A DNA stretch of 64,000 bases, taken from assembly GCF_030816115.1 (NCBI RefSeq), contig NZ_JAUSXQ010000001.1:3348001-3412000 (forward strand), read 5' to 3'. The first letter of the stretch is position 1. Every line of letters begins with the position of its first letter. This DNA comes from Chryseobacterium sp. W4I1 (GTDB lineage: Bacteria > Bacteroidota > Bacteroidia > Flavobacteriales > Weeksellaceae). The notes under the pieces are model-generated. The model was given only the letters and a program-made list of their open reading frames with translations, ran no database searches and was not told where the DNA came from. Shown in pieces: positions 34,951-42,570 of this stretch. A program made the position numbers and the translations under genes.

Positions 34951-35577
34951 ATGGAGTACTCAAAAGAGTTTAAAGCAGCATTGAGCGCTTTTTCCAATGT
35001 AGAAAAAGACCGTCTTATTTTCAGGCTTCTGAAAAAGGATAAGCTTTTGTCTAAAAAATTGTATTTTGAACTGATTGATCAGGAAACTACTGACGATAAG
35101 AGAAATGCTATGGAAGAAAATGTTGCAGAACAGGTTCTCCTGGCTTCAAAATATGTTGGAAATGCTAAATATTTCCTTAGTGTTATCCGAAAACTGAGTG
35201 CAGAAATAACAGAGCATATCAAAATAACAACAGATAAATTTGGGGAAGTCTCGCTGAATCTTTTGCTGGTCAATAGAATTTTAGATTCCAATAGCGACTT
35301 TAGTAGACAGCGATTCGATAATGTTTACAAACTGTATATTTATATCATTAATAAAGTATTCAAAGCATTGGTTTTAACAAAAAAATTGGATGAGGATTAC
35401 TGGATGGAGATCGATGAGCTTCTGAGTGAAACCCATGCAAAAATTTCTGAAAATCACTATCTGCAAAAGCTATGCATCAATAATGGTTTAAATCTCAGCT
35501 GGCTTGATTCTGAAAAGATTCCGGAAGATATAGACCAGATTATAAAAGACACCAAAAGCCAGGGATTTTTACGCTAA
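34951..35577 (+). CDS. Uncharacterised helical protein after the glycosyltransferase
   Basis: 208 residues, soluble, mostly helical and charged (EYSKEFKAALSAFSNVEKDRLIFRLLKKDKLLSKKLYFELID at the start). Homologues are common in Flavobacteriia, some carrying a dUTPase-like label in annotations that I do not trust; no dUTPase motif is visible. Its ATG directly follows the glycosyltransferase stop codon, so it is co-translated with it. Its last nine bases overlap the end of the convergent Kdo-transferase gene. Function unknown. Confidence 0.7.
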   Translation: MEYSKEFKAALSAFSNVEKDRLIFRLLKKDKLLSKKLYFELIDQETTDDKRNAMEENVAEQVLLASKYVGNAKYFLSVIRKLSAEITEHIKITTDKFGEVSLNLLLVNRILDSNSDFSRQRFDNVYKLYIYIINKVFKALVLTKKLDEDYWMEIDELLSETHAKISENHYLQKLCINNGLNLSWLDSEKIPEDIDQIIKDTKSQGFLR

Positions 35578-36801
35578 AATTTTCTGGAGAATAAGGTGGG
35601 TAGCATCAGGTTTATCGCTCACAAACTTTCCGGCGCAATCAGACATTCCATTCAATTCTTCTTCATTATTCAGGAGAAACAGCACAAAATCTGCTGCTGC
35701 CTGCTCTTCTGTGAAAGATTTTCCGCCATTGGCAGCAATCAGCTCATCTGCTTCAGGATTTTTTCTGTAATGGTTACCAAAGATCACAGGCACACCAAAT
35801 GTTGCCGCCTCCAGGATATTATGCAGCCCGGCATCATGAAAACCGCCTCCTACAACAGCAATATTTGCATAGGAATATAGTTTGGACAGCAAACCAATGC
35901 TGTCTATAATTAAAACCTGATAATCAGCGAGGTGTATCTCAGATTGTTTAATTTCACTGTAAAGTAATGCATCTGGGAAAATATTTTTAAGATGTTCCAC
36001 TCTTTTAAGATCGTGAGGAGCTATAATCAATTTAAGGTCAGCATTTTTCCTGAAAATCATTGATGCGATCTTTTCTTCAGCCTGCCAGGAGCTTCCGAAA
36101 ACGATCGTTTTTTTATCTCCTTTGAAGTCCGAAATAAAATCGACATGATTATACCGCAATCTAAGCTGTTTTACTCTATCGAATCTTGTATCACCTGTTA
36201 CCGAAGAATGGGTGAGTCCAATACTTTTAGCCAAGGCAAATGAAAACGGGGTCTGATGAAAAAACCAGTCTACATTCTTTTTAAGCTGCCTTCCAAACCA
36301 TTTCCCATAGGAAGTAAAGAATGACTGCCTTTCATAAAATAAGGCAGAGATTACATAGATTTTAGCTCCCTGAGCTTTGAGCTCAGCTAGAAGATGATAC
36401 CAGTAATCATATTTAACGGTAAAAAAAAGTTCAGTTTTAAACTGGGCCGTAAATTCTTTTATGGTCCTTTTTTTATCAAAAGGGAGATAACAGATCACAT
36501 CAGCAATATGATTTTTTTTGACCACATTTTCATAACCCGACGGCGAAAAAAAAGTTATAAGGATCTTATGACCGGGAAACTTTTCTTTCAATTTTTCTAA
36601 AACCGGAAGACCCTGCTCATATTCGCCCAGGCTGGCTGCATGCATCCAAATCACTTTATCTGATGGTAAAAATGCAGCTTTTACTCTACCTAATGACTGC
36701 TTTCTTTCTTCAACTCCTTTTTTAGTTTTATCATCAAGCCATGAAAAAACTTTCATTCCGAAAATGAGAAGACTGATAAATATGCTGTATAGTAAAGACA
36801 T
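35569..36801 (-). CDS. waaA: 3-deoxy-D-manno-octulosonic acid (Kdo) transferase
   Basis: 410 residues from the ATG at 36801 (MSLLYSIFISLLIFGMKVFSW), a membrane anchor followed by the GT-B fold of WaaA/KdtA. Seen: RKQSLGRVKAAF, IWMHAASLGEYEQGLPVLEKLK with the family-typical SLGE, YWYHLLAELKAQGAKIYVIS, VFGSSWQAEE, and AVVGGGFHDAGLHNILEAATFGVPVIFG. It adds Kdo to lipid A precursor in the inner leaflet. It is the last gene of a run with the cupin (4 bases apart), DUF1648 and NlpC/P60 genes. Confidence 0.92.
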   Translation of the reverse strand: MSLLYSIFISLLIFGMKVFSWLDDKTKKGVEERKQSLGRVKAAFLPSDKVIWMHAASLGEYEQGLPVLEKLKEKFPGHKILITFFSPSGYENVVKKNHIADVICYLPFDKKRTIKEFTAQFKTELFFTVKYDYWYHLLAELKAQGAKIYVISALFYERQSFFTSYGKWFGRQLKKNVDWFFHQTPFSFALAKSIGLTHSSVTGDTRFDRVKQLRLRYNHVDFISDFKGDKKTIVFGSSWQAEEKIASMIFRKNADLKLIIAPHDLKRVEHLKNIFPDALLYSEIKQSEIHLADYQVLIIDSIGLLSKLYSYANIAVVGGGFHDAGLHNILEAATFGVPVIFGNHYRKNPEADELIAANGGKSFTEEQAAADFVLFLLNNEEELNGMSDCAGKFVSDKPDATHLILQKILA

Positions 36802-36805
36802 CTTA

Positions 36806-37150
36806 TTATTTTTTAATTTCAATTCGGTCATTATTGGTAGATGGACTGGAGATCACGAGAAACTCAACTTCCTCCTGAGATTCATTAGAAATAAAGTGCT
36901 CGGATTGAGGCTGAACAGAAATACTTTCGCCTGCCCTGACCTTGAACTGCTCATTATTAATATGCAGTACAGCTTCACCTTTTAAAATATAAAAAACCTG
37001 TTCTGCTGTTTCGTGGAAATGTAGTTTTTCTGTAGCTCCTGCAGGCATTATTTCCTGTTTTACAGAAAGATGGAGAGAATCTTTTAGAACCCAGCTGTCA
37101 CAGCCGTTTCCCCAGATATAATGCTCAGAATTTTTTTTTGACTGTATCAT
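36806..37150 (-). CDS. Cupin-domain protein
   Basis: 114 residues forming a single small beta-barrel: LHLSVKQEIMPAGATEKLHFHETAEQVFYILKGEAVLHINNEQ and GESISVQPQSEHFISNES, i.e. cupin motif 1 (HxH with downstream Glu) and motif 2 (PxxxxH). Likely metal-binding; it could be a sugar isomerase or a small-molecule sensor, and the function is unassigned. It overlaps the DUF1648 gene by four bases (ATGA) and is followed closely by waaA, so it belongs to the same transcript. Confidence 0.88.
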   Translation of the reverse strand: MIQSKKNSEHYIWGNGCDSWVLKDSLHLSVKQEIMPAGATEKLHFHETAEQVFYILKGEAVLHINNEQFKVRAGESISVQPQSEHFISNESQEEVEFLVISSPSTNNDRIEIKK

Positions 37151-37614
37151 TTGAATATTCCTACGAAAATAAAAACAATGATTACACTTCCAATTACCGA
37201 TAAAATTGCTGTATGAATAGAAACTCTGGGCTTCACATTTTCATTAAAAGTATATCTGAACATATAATCCTGTCCGTTTATAAAAATAAGCATCAACAGT
37301 AGAAACAGCCATCTAATAAAAATTTCCATGATCAGGAACTGGGCATTTCGGTTCTGCTCTGTAATTTCAACGGGGAAATTAGTCGATTCAGGGTGTTTTA
37401 ATGTATATATAAACAGGAAATAGAAAGCTGTTCCAAGAAGCGGTGTTAAAAAAGAATAAACTTTGTTCCAAAAATTATCTGCCTTTCCACCAAAATCGAA
37501 ATGGACGGGAATTCTTTTGGGAAGGGTTTTATAATGTTTCAGGGTAAACCACCAGAAAAAAACGACCAGTCCGAAATTAAAAATATCAAAAAATGTAAAA
37601 AGAATATTTTCCAT
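37147..37614 (-). CDS. DUF1648 membrane protein
   Basis: 155 residues with four hydrophobic helices. The first loop contains the DUF1648 signature LPKRIPVHFDFGGKADNFW, found in SdpI-like membrane proteins. SdpI is an immunity and signalling protein in Bacillus, but the domain is widespread and its general role is unknown. It overlaps the cupin gene by four bases and lies 17 bases after the NlpC/P60 gene. Confidence 0.82.
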   Translation of the reverse strand: MENILFTFFDIFNFGLVVFFWWFTLKHYKTLPKRIPVHFDFGGKADNFWNKVYSFLTPLLGTAFYFLFIYTLKHPESTNFPVEITEQNRNAQFLIMEIFIRWLFLLLMLIFINGQDYMFRYTFNENVKPRVSIHTAILSVIGSVIIVFIFVGIFK

Positions 37615-37631
37615 TAAGACAGAATTTAAAA

Positions 37632-38348
37632 CTAAAGTACGTTTTTGATCACTCTCAGTTTATGCGTATGCTTATTCATTTCTTTATTAAAGATTCCGGT
37701 AGAATCAAGAATATCGATTCTCACTTTTCCTGAAGCATGAATGATTCTTTGATTATCAAGCATGATTCCTACGTGGATAATTTTTCCTTCGGGATTTTCA
37801 AAAAAAGCTAAATCTCCGGGCTGACTTTCTTCAACAAAAGTTAAAGGTACTCCCACTTCTGCCTGTTGATAAGTATCTCTCGGTAATTTAATATCATGAA
37901 TTTTATATACCAACTGTGTAAAACCGGAGCAGTCTACTGCAAAAAAACTTTTGCCACCCCACAGGTAAGGTACATTAAGGAATTCTTTGGCAGCCAGAGC
38001 AATACTTTCACGGAGATCATGGCTTCTTCTTGAGGCCACTGCCGGAAACTCTACCTCAGATCCCATTGAAAGAAGGGTTTTACCATCATTCATCAGTACT
38101 GAAGCGAAATCCTCAGTAACTACTGTAATTTTTCTTTTGCCCAGCTCTTCATCTGTTACAGGTTTCAGCTGTTTGGTATCCATCCATCCTTCATATCCGT
38201 CATAATGCATCTTTATTTTAGTCCAGTTTTTATTCACTTCCAAAATATCTGCGCTTTCTCCAAACAGTATTTCCGTAACAATTTCCGCCTTATCAGAATT
38301 CTCTGCGCGGACCGGTGCTACTGTAACATTACAAATTCCTTTATTCAT
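37632..38348 (-). CDS. NlpC/P60 cell-wall peptidase with SH3-like domains
   Basis: 238 residues. N-terminal SH3b-like region (NVTVAPVRAENSDKAEIVTEILFGE, WTKIKMHYDGYEGWMDTKQL), then the C-terminal C40 peptidase with catalytic Cys in DCSGFTQLVYK, His in IIHVGIMLD and RIIHASGKVRID. The layout matches YkfC-like gamma-D-glutamyl-diamino-acid peptidases that trim or recycle peptidoglycan. No clear signal peptide is seen, so the location is uncertain. First gene of the run leading to waaA. Confidence 0.9.
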   Translation of the reverse strand: MNKGICNVTVAPVRAENSDKAEIVTEILFGESADILEVNKNWTKIKMHYDGYEGWMDTKQLKPVTDEELGKRKITVVTEDFASVLMNDGKTLLSMGSEVEFPAVASRRSHDLRESIALAAKEFLNVPYLWGGKSFFAVDCSGFTQLVYKIHDIKLPRDTYQQAEVGVPLTFVEESQPGDLAFFENPEGKIIHVGIMLDNQRIIHASGKVRIDILDSTGIFNKEMNKHTHKLRVIKNVL

Positions 38349-38373
38349 TCATTAAGATTAAAAGATTGAATCA

Positions 38374-38420
38374 TTTAAAGATTAAAAAATTACAGCCTGT
38401 AAAAATCTTTAATCTTTAAA
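38374..38420. repeat. Inverted repeat between NlpC/P60 and O-methyltransferase genes
   Basis: TTTAAAGATT (38374-38383) mirrors AATCTTTAAA (38411-38420) in a stretch made of AAGATTAAAA-like units. It may act as a weak terminator for the methyltransferase gene. Confidence 0.4.
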
Positions 38421-38428
38421 TATTTTAA

Positions 38429-39076
38429 TTACTTCCGGCGAAGGAAGTTTACTCCATCACGCAAAGGTAAAATAAGATTTTCAAAATCATCGTCTTTTGC
38501 GATCAAATCATTCAGTTCCTTAATGACCTGTGTAGATTTCTGTTTTGGATTTTCCTCCAGGACTTTACCATACCATAAAACATTATCAAACATTACGATG
38601 GATCCTGATCTTGTTCTGGGTTTGATCAGTCTGAAATATTCTGCATAATTCTCTTTGTCGGCATCTATAAATATAAGATCAAAAATCTCGTTTGTTTCTT
38701 TTAAAAATTCTTTGGCATCCTGAAGTTTAAAATCGATCTGTTCTGCATATTCACTTTCTTCAAAATATTTTTTCGGCAGATAGGCAAGATCTTCGTTGAC
38801 ATCTAAAGTAATGATTTTTCCGTCTTTAGCCAGTCCTGCTGTCAGACAAAGTGTGGCATACCCTGTAAAAGTTCCTATTTCCAGGACATTTTTGGGCTGT
38901 ACCATTTGGGAAATAATCGTCAGAAGCCTTCCCTGCTGATATCCGGAGATCATATGAGGCTGTGTGGTTTTCTGATAGGTCTCTCTTCTTAGTTTTTTCA
39001 GAATTTCAGGTTCCGAGGAAGCATGAGTCTCCAAGTACCTGTCCATTTCTGGATTTTTTTCTTCAAAAAAGCTCAT
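38429..39076 (-). CDS. Class I SAM-dependent O-methyltransferase
   Basis: 215 residues of the caffeoyl-CoA/catechol O-methyltransferase family. Seen: ISGYQQGRLLTIISQMVQPKNVLEIGTFTGYATLCLTAGL (SAM motif I), ITLDVNED (acidic end of strand 2), FDLIFIDADKENY (metal-binding D in IDADK), and GSIVMFDNVLWYGKV (DN motif). The enzyme methylates a catechol-like hydroxyl using a divalent cation; substrate unknown. Single gene with its own -7 box. Confidence 0.9.
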   Translation of the reverse strand: MSFFEEKNPEMDRYLETHASSEPEILKKLRRETYQKTTQPHMISGYQQGRLLTIISQMVQPKNVLEIGTFTGYATLCLTAGLAKDGKIITLDVNEDLAYLPKKYFEESEYAEQIDFKLQDAKEFLKETNEIFDLIFIDADKENYAEYFRLIKPRTRSGSIVMFDNVLWYGKVLEENPKQKSTQVIKELNDLIAKDDDFENLILPLRDGVNFLRRK

Positions 39077-39092
39077 AAAATTTTAATTTAAA

Positions 39093-39100
39093 CAAATTTA
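39093..39100 (-). promoter_or_regulatory. O-methyltransferase -7 box TAAATTTG
   Basis: Perfect TAnnTTTG on the minus strand, 16 bases upstream of the ATG. Confidence 0.5.
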
Positions 39101-39150
39101 ATCATTTTAAAATTCCTTTTTGAATCTCTTACTTCAAAATATTTTACAAA

Positions 39151-39180
39151 AAAAAGAGAGAAATTAATCTCTCTCTTTTT
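39151..39180 (-). terminator. Terminator of the bacteriocin-like peptide gene
   Basis: AAAAAGAGAGA and TCTCTCTTTTT form an 11-bp stem with A/T flanks, 19 bases beyond the stop codon at 39200. Confidence 0.75.
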
Positions 39181-39199
39181 CAGATATATCTGTTTTACA

Positions 39200-39352
39200 T
39201 TACAGAGCAATACAATACTCACCTGGAGAACCACATACCCATCCTGGACAGCAATCTCTGGTTACACGACAAATGATCTGTGGATTACAATTGCTAATGG
39301 CACCCTGTACCTCTTTCATTTGTCCTCTTGAAAGCTTTTTTAAATTTTCCAT
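39200..39352 (-). CDS. Cys-rich bacteriocin-like (RiPP-type) peptide precursor
   Basis: 50 residues. The N-terminal MENLKKLSRGQMKEVQGAIS is the leader style of Chryseobacterium bacteriocin-like peptides (K/R-rich helix, then a Gly-Gly-like QGA site). The core after GA carries six Cys: one in SNCNPQ, one in IICRV, a pair in RDCCPGW, one in WVCGS, one in EYCIAL. Such peptides are usually exported by peptidase-containing ABC transporters, but none is nearby. It could form disulfides or be modified. Function is not established for this family. It has its own terminator. Confidence 0.78.
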   Translation of the reverse strand: MENLKKLSRGQMKEVQGAISNCNPQIICRVTRDCCPGWVCGSPGEYCIAL

Positions 39353-39601
39353 ATTTTTAGATTTAGTATTAATTTCCTACTCTTTAAGATTTTCGGATAA
39401 CTCTATATTATTTCTCTTTTATGAGATTTAAATATACACATTCTCCATTAAAAAACATAAAACACATCTAAAAATCAATAATTTATTAAGCAAAAACAGT
39501 GTATTTGATTAATATTTTTCATTCAATTTAATCTTAAACATCATTTGGAACCGCTCTATAATTGGCAACTGTCTTTCTTAATAATTGAATTAATTCATTA
39601 T
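39353..39601. other. AT-rich intergenic stretch before the tandem operator
   Basis: No frame or RNA gene seen. On the minus strand TATATTTA (39429-39436) is one base off the -7 consensus and could start the bacteriocin-like gene with a long leader. Confidence 0.4.
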
Positions 39602-39602
39602 T

Positions 39603-39639
39603 CCGGGAAAACCCGGATTAAAATACCGTGAAAATACGG
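39603..39639 (+). promoter_or_regulatory. Tandem operator-like repeat CCGnGAAAAnnCGG
   Basis: CCGGGAAAACCCGG (39603-39616) and CCGTGAAAATACGG (39626-39639) agree at 11 of 14 positions, are each partly palindromic, and start 23 bases apart, about two helical turns. The second ends 24 bases upstream of the -7 box of the small Lys-rich gene. The regulator is unknown. Confidence 0.6.
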
Positions 39640-39663
39640 ATATGTTTATAAGAAGCATAATGA

Positions 39664-39671
39664 TACATTTG
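39664..39671 (+). promoter_or_regulatory. -7 box TACATTTG of the small Lys-rich gene
   Basis: Perfect TAnnTTTG, 38 bases before the ATG at 39710. No consensus -33 element at normal spacing, which fits activator dependence. Confidence 0.6.
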
Positions 39672-39709
39672 CAGAGAACAAAGGGTAAAAACACTAAGAG
39701 AAAATAGAA

Positions 39710-39865
39710 ATGAATGCAGGGGGAAAACTAAATAAAACCGAGAATCAGAAGACCGCATTGCTGAAAAGCAAAGCGGGTTCTTCGTCTAAAAAAGCTAAGA
39801 AGCAAATATCCAAATCATTTTTGAATCGAATGATTTCATTATTGAAGAAAGAAGAATTAATTTGA
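39710..39865 (+). CDS. Small basic protein, 51 residues, unrecognised
   Basis: Reads MNAGGKLNKTENQKTALLKS then a Ser/Lys stretch and ends NRMISLLKKEELI. Twelve Lys and one Arg against three Glu make it strongly basic; no hydrophobic signal is present, so it is cytosolic and could bind nucleic acid. Support for its being a real gene: a perfect -7 box 38 bases upstream, a tandem operator-like repeat before that, and a 21-bp terminator stem that starts at its stop codon. I do not recognise the family. Confidence 0.62.
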   Translation: MNAGGKLNKTENQKTALLKSKAGSSSKKAKKQISKSFLNRMISLLKKEELI

Positions 39866-39910
39866 TATCAAAAAGAAATCCCGAATGACTTCGGGATTTC
39901 TTTTTGATAT
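39865..39910. terminator. 21-bp perfect hairpin terminator
   Basis: 39865-39885 is the exact reverse complement of 39890-39910 (loop TGAC), with A-run and T-run arms around a CCCGAA/TTCGGG core. It serves the small gene (+) and ompA-like gene (-). Confidence 0.88.
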
Positions 39911-39920
39911 GTTGTTTCAA

Positions 39921-40754
39921 TTACTTTTTAGGAGCAATATCCATCAATTTCATAAATTCATCAAGCTTAGGCATAATGATGATTTCTGTTCTCCTGTTTT
40001 CCGCTCTTCCGGAAACACTCATATTTGTTGCCTTCGGGTTGTATTCTGAACGACCACCTGCTGTGATTCTCGCAGGATCCACACCGAATTGTGTCTGAAG
40101 AACTTTAGCAATAGAAGTCCCTCTCAATGCAGAAAGATCCCAGTTGTCTCTTGGCAGATTTGGAGAGTTTAAAGGAGCATTATCTGTGTTCCCTTCGATC
40201 AATACTGAATATTTATCATAATCATTGATCACTTTAGCCACTTTCCCTAACACTTCTTGTGCAGCTGGAAGAATATTATAATCTCCTGTCTTATATAACA
40301 TTTTATCTGAAAGGGAGATCATCACCACTCCTTTCAATACTTTTACCTGTACATCATCATCTGTTACATTATCAAGAGATCTCTTAAGCTTGTTAGACAA
40401 AGCAAGGTTCAGACTGTCATTTTTAGCATTGTTTGAAATCAGCTGTTTGATATAAGAATTGGAAGCATTAATCTCACCAACCAGTTTATCAATGTTAGCT
40501 GAGCTTTTGCCTGTATTGGAAAGACATGCATCCAAAGATGATTTCAAAGCATCATGCTGACTTTTCAAGAGATTATTTTCGCCGGTTAAAGCTGAATTCT
40601 GAGACTTCAGATCCTGGATCTCTCTCTGTCTTTCACCAATATTTTCAATACACTGCTTATAGTTTGAGCTTAAAGCGTCATATTGCTTCTTGCTGATACA
40701 AGATGTCAATCCCAACGCCATCGCAGAAACTGCTAAAATTTTTAAAATCTTCAT
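39921..40754 (-). CDS. OmpA-family lipoprotein with coiled coil
   Basis: 277 residues. Signal peptide with lipobox GLTSC (MKILKILAVSAMALGLTSC), a coiled-coil stalk from about residue 25 to 110 (QREIQDLKSQNSALTGENNLLKSQHDAL), and the OmpA C-terminal peptidoglycan-binding domain: LSDKMLYKTGDYNILPAAQEVLGKVA, LIEGNTDNAPL, LSALRGTSIAKVLQ, GRSEYNPKATN and RAENRRTEIIIMP. It should sit in the outer or inner membrane and hold peptidoglycan. Single gene; similar to flagellar-motor-like OmpA proteins common in Bacteroidota. Confidence 0.92.
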   Translation of the reverse strand: MKILKILAVSAMALGLTSCISKKQYDALSSNYKQCIENIGERQREIQDLKSQNSALTGENNLLKSQHDALKSSLDACLSNTGKSSANIDKLVGEINASNSYIKQLISNNAKNDSLNLALSNKLKRSLDNVTDDDVQVKVLKGVVMISLSDKMLYKTGDYNILPAAQEVLGKVAKVINDYDKYSVLIEGNTDNAPLNSPNLPRDNWDLSALRGTSIAKVLQTQFGVDPARITAGGRSEYNPKATNMSVSGRAENRRTEIIIMPKLDEFMKLMDIAPKK

Positions 40755-40776
40755 AAATAATCATTTTTAGACGAAT

Positions 40777-40784
40777 CAAAGTTA
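40777..40784 (-). promoter_or_regulatory. ompA-like gene -7 box TAACTTTG
   Basis: Perfect TAnnTTTG on the minus strand, 22 bases upstream of the ATG at 40754; it faces the tilS box at 40811. Confidence 0.55.
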
Positions 40785-40810
40785 GGGAAATTCAATTGAA
40801 TTATATGGAT

Positions 40811-40818
40811 TATCTTTG
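40811..40818 (+). promoter_or_regulatory. tilS -7 box TATCTTTG
   Basis: Perfect TAnnTTTG, 26 bases upstream of the TTG start codon, which supports that start. Confidence 0.6.
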
Positions 40819-40844
40819 CATATAAGAAATCCACAACATACCTT

Positions 40845-42164
40845 TTGGAAAAAAATAGTTTTAAAAATCAACTGGAAAATCTTGTCCGTGACCCGGAAAA
40901 TTACAGCTATCTTCTGGCGGTAAGTGGCGGTGCAGATTCTATGGTTCTGGCCTCTCTTTTTGAGGCTTTGGGGCTGTCTTACCATATTGCTCATATCAAT
41001 TATAAACTTCGGGGAGAAGATTCGGATCTGGATCAAAAAACGGTTCAGGATTTTTGTGAGAAAAATCATATCCCATTTCACCTGTATCAGGTATCAGAAA
41101 AAGATAAAAAACCTGAAAATTCTATTCAGCTTTGGGCAAGAGAACTCCGTTACCGTTTTTTCAGAGATATCCAGGAAAAAGAAAGACTAAAATTTCTTGT
41201 TACTGCCCATCATCTGAATGATCAGCTTGAAACTTTCCTCATCAATCTTTCGAAAGCTTCCGGAATCAACGGTCTAAGTGGAATTCCTGCGGGAAGTAAT
41301 AACACGCTTCGCCCGCTTCTCAATTTTTCAAAAAATGAAATTTATGAGTATGCTGAAAACAATAAAATTGATTTTCGGGAAGATCTTTCCAATAAAAAAA
41401 GTGATTATTTAAGAAATAAGATCAGGAATGAGGTTATTCCCAAACTTTTAGAAACCAATGATCATTTTCTGGAAAACTTCCAAAAGAGCTCCTCTTATCT
41501 TAACCAAACAAAGGATTTTGTACAGAAACAAATTGAAAATATAGAAAATCAACTCACCGTATTTAACCCTGACTATAAAATCCTATCAAAGGAAAAGCTG
41601 GTTCAGGAAAGCACTTTCGTACAGTTTGAGATTTTAAAGAAATATGGTTTTAATCAGGAGGAAGAAATTCCTAAAATTTTTACTGCAGAAAACGGAAGTT
41701 CTTTTTTTTCAAAAGATTATCACTTAATCATCAACCGGAATGAATTAATTCTCGTAAATAAGAACAAAGATCAGGAAACAGAAAATGAAATCGTTCTTAC
41801 TGAAGGTTTTGATTTTTCTGAAAACCGGCTCAGTATCAGTCTTGAAAACACAATTGAAAATATTGACGGAATCAATAACCATTTTGAATGGGAATTTGAT
41901 GCTGCCAAGCTCCATTTCCCACTGCATTTGAGAAAACAGCAGGATGGCGATGAGTTTTATCCGACGGGATTTTCAGGCAAAAAGAAAGTTTCTAAGTTTT
42001 TTAGGGACGAAAAATTATCTATTTTAGCGAGGCCAAAAATTTGGATCCTGTGTGACGGCAACAATTCCGTACTTGGGATAATCCCTTTCAGACAGGACAG
42101 AAGATATGCAAAGGATGAGAAAACGGAAAGTATTCTCAAAATTTTTAATGAAAAGAAAAAATGA
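40845..42164 (+). CDS. tilS: tRNA(Ile)-lysidine synthase (TTG start)
   Basis: 439 residues. The PP-loop ATP motif LLAVSGGADSMVLASL lies at about residue 23, followed by HINYKLRGEDSDLDQ, VTAHHLNDQLETFLINL and KSDYLRNKIRNEVIP, then the C-terminal TilS domain with LRKQQDGDEFYPTGFSGKKKVSKFFRDEK. It modifies C34 of the CAU-anticodon tRNA-Ile to lysidine, essential for reading AUA. No in-frame ATG precedes the PP-loop; the TTG at 40845 fits the -7 box. Its last four bases overlap the dsbD start (ATGA). Confidence 0.95.
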   Translation: MEKNSFKNQLENLVRDPENYSYLLAVSGGADSMVLASLFEALGLSYHIAHINYKLRGEDSDLDQKTVQDFCEKNHIPFHLYQVSEKDKKPENSIQLWARELRYRFFRDIQEKERLKFLVTAHHLNDQLETFLINLSKASGINGLSGIPAGSNNTLRPLLNFSKNEIYEYAENNKIDFREDLSNKKSDYLRNKIRNEVIPKLLETNDHFLENFQKSSSYLNQTKDFVQKQIENIENQLTVFNPDYKILSKEKLVQESTFVQFEILKKYGFNQEEEIPKIFTAENGSSFFSKDYHLIINRNELILVNKNKDQETENEIVLTEGFDFSENRLSISLENTIENIDGINNHFEWEFDAAKLHFPLHLRKQQDGDEFYPTGFSGKKKVSKFFRDEKLSILARPKIWILCDGNNSVLGIIPFRQDRRYAKDEKTESILKIFNEKKK

Positions 42165-42508
42165 AATTTAGAAACTGGTTTTTAGCAGTGTTGCTGCTTT
42201 TAGCGGCAGGAATGAATGCACAGATCAAGAATCCTGTAAAATTCAAGTTCACGATCAACGATCTGGGGAACAATCAATATGAAGCTGTTTTGAATGCTAC
42301 CATGGAAAGTGGATGGCATATCTATTCCAAAGATCTGCCTGAGGACACAGGAATTCCTACTGAATATAAAGTTTCAGGAAAGAATATTGAACTGATCGGA
42401 AAATTCACAGAAGTGGGTAAAAAACACGAAGAATTTTCGGAAGCTTTCGGTGGAACGATTGTTTTTTATTTTCTAACTCTGCCGGTTTTAAACAGAAATT
42501 CAAATTAA
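42161..42508 (+). CDS. DsbD N-terminal part (frame broken)
   Basis: 115 residues: signal peptide MKFRNWFLAVLLLLAAGMNAQ, then the start of the periplasmic thiol-reductase domain (VKFKFTINDLGNNQYEAVLNATMESGWHIYSKDLPEDTGIPTEY). After GGTIVFYF the reading turns into LTLPVLNRNSN and stops. A -1 shift at the TTTT run (42469-42472) gives VFYFSNSAGFKQKFKLKDPAKPGD, which continues into the next part. Reconstructed length is about 689 residues, normal for DsbD. It overlaps tilS by four bases. Confidence 0.82.
   Translation: MKFRNWFLAVLLLLAAGMNAQIKNPVKFKFTINDLGNNQYEAVLNATMESGWHIYSKDLPEDTGIPTEYKVSGKNIELIGKFTEVGKKHEEFSEAFGGTIVFYFLTLPVLNRNSN
42468..42473 (+). other. Frame break in dsbD at a T-run
   Basis: GTTTTTTATTTTCTAAC: one base appears to be missing around the ATTTTC. 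The downstream frame reads SNSAGFKQKFKLKDPAKPGDVTSEITYQTCDDRVC, clearly DsbD. Confidence 0.75.
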
Positions 42509-42570
42509 AAGATCCTGCAAAACCAGGAGATGTTACTTCCGAAATAACCTATCAGACTTGTGACGACCGG

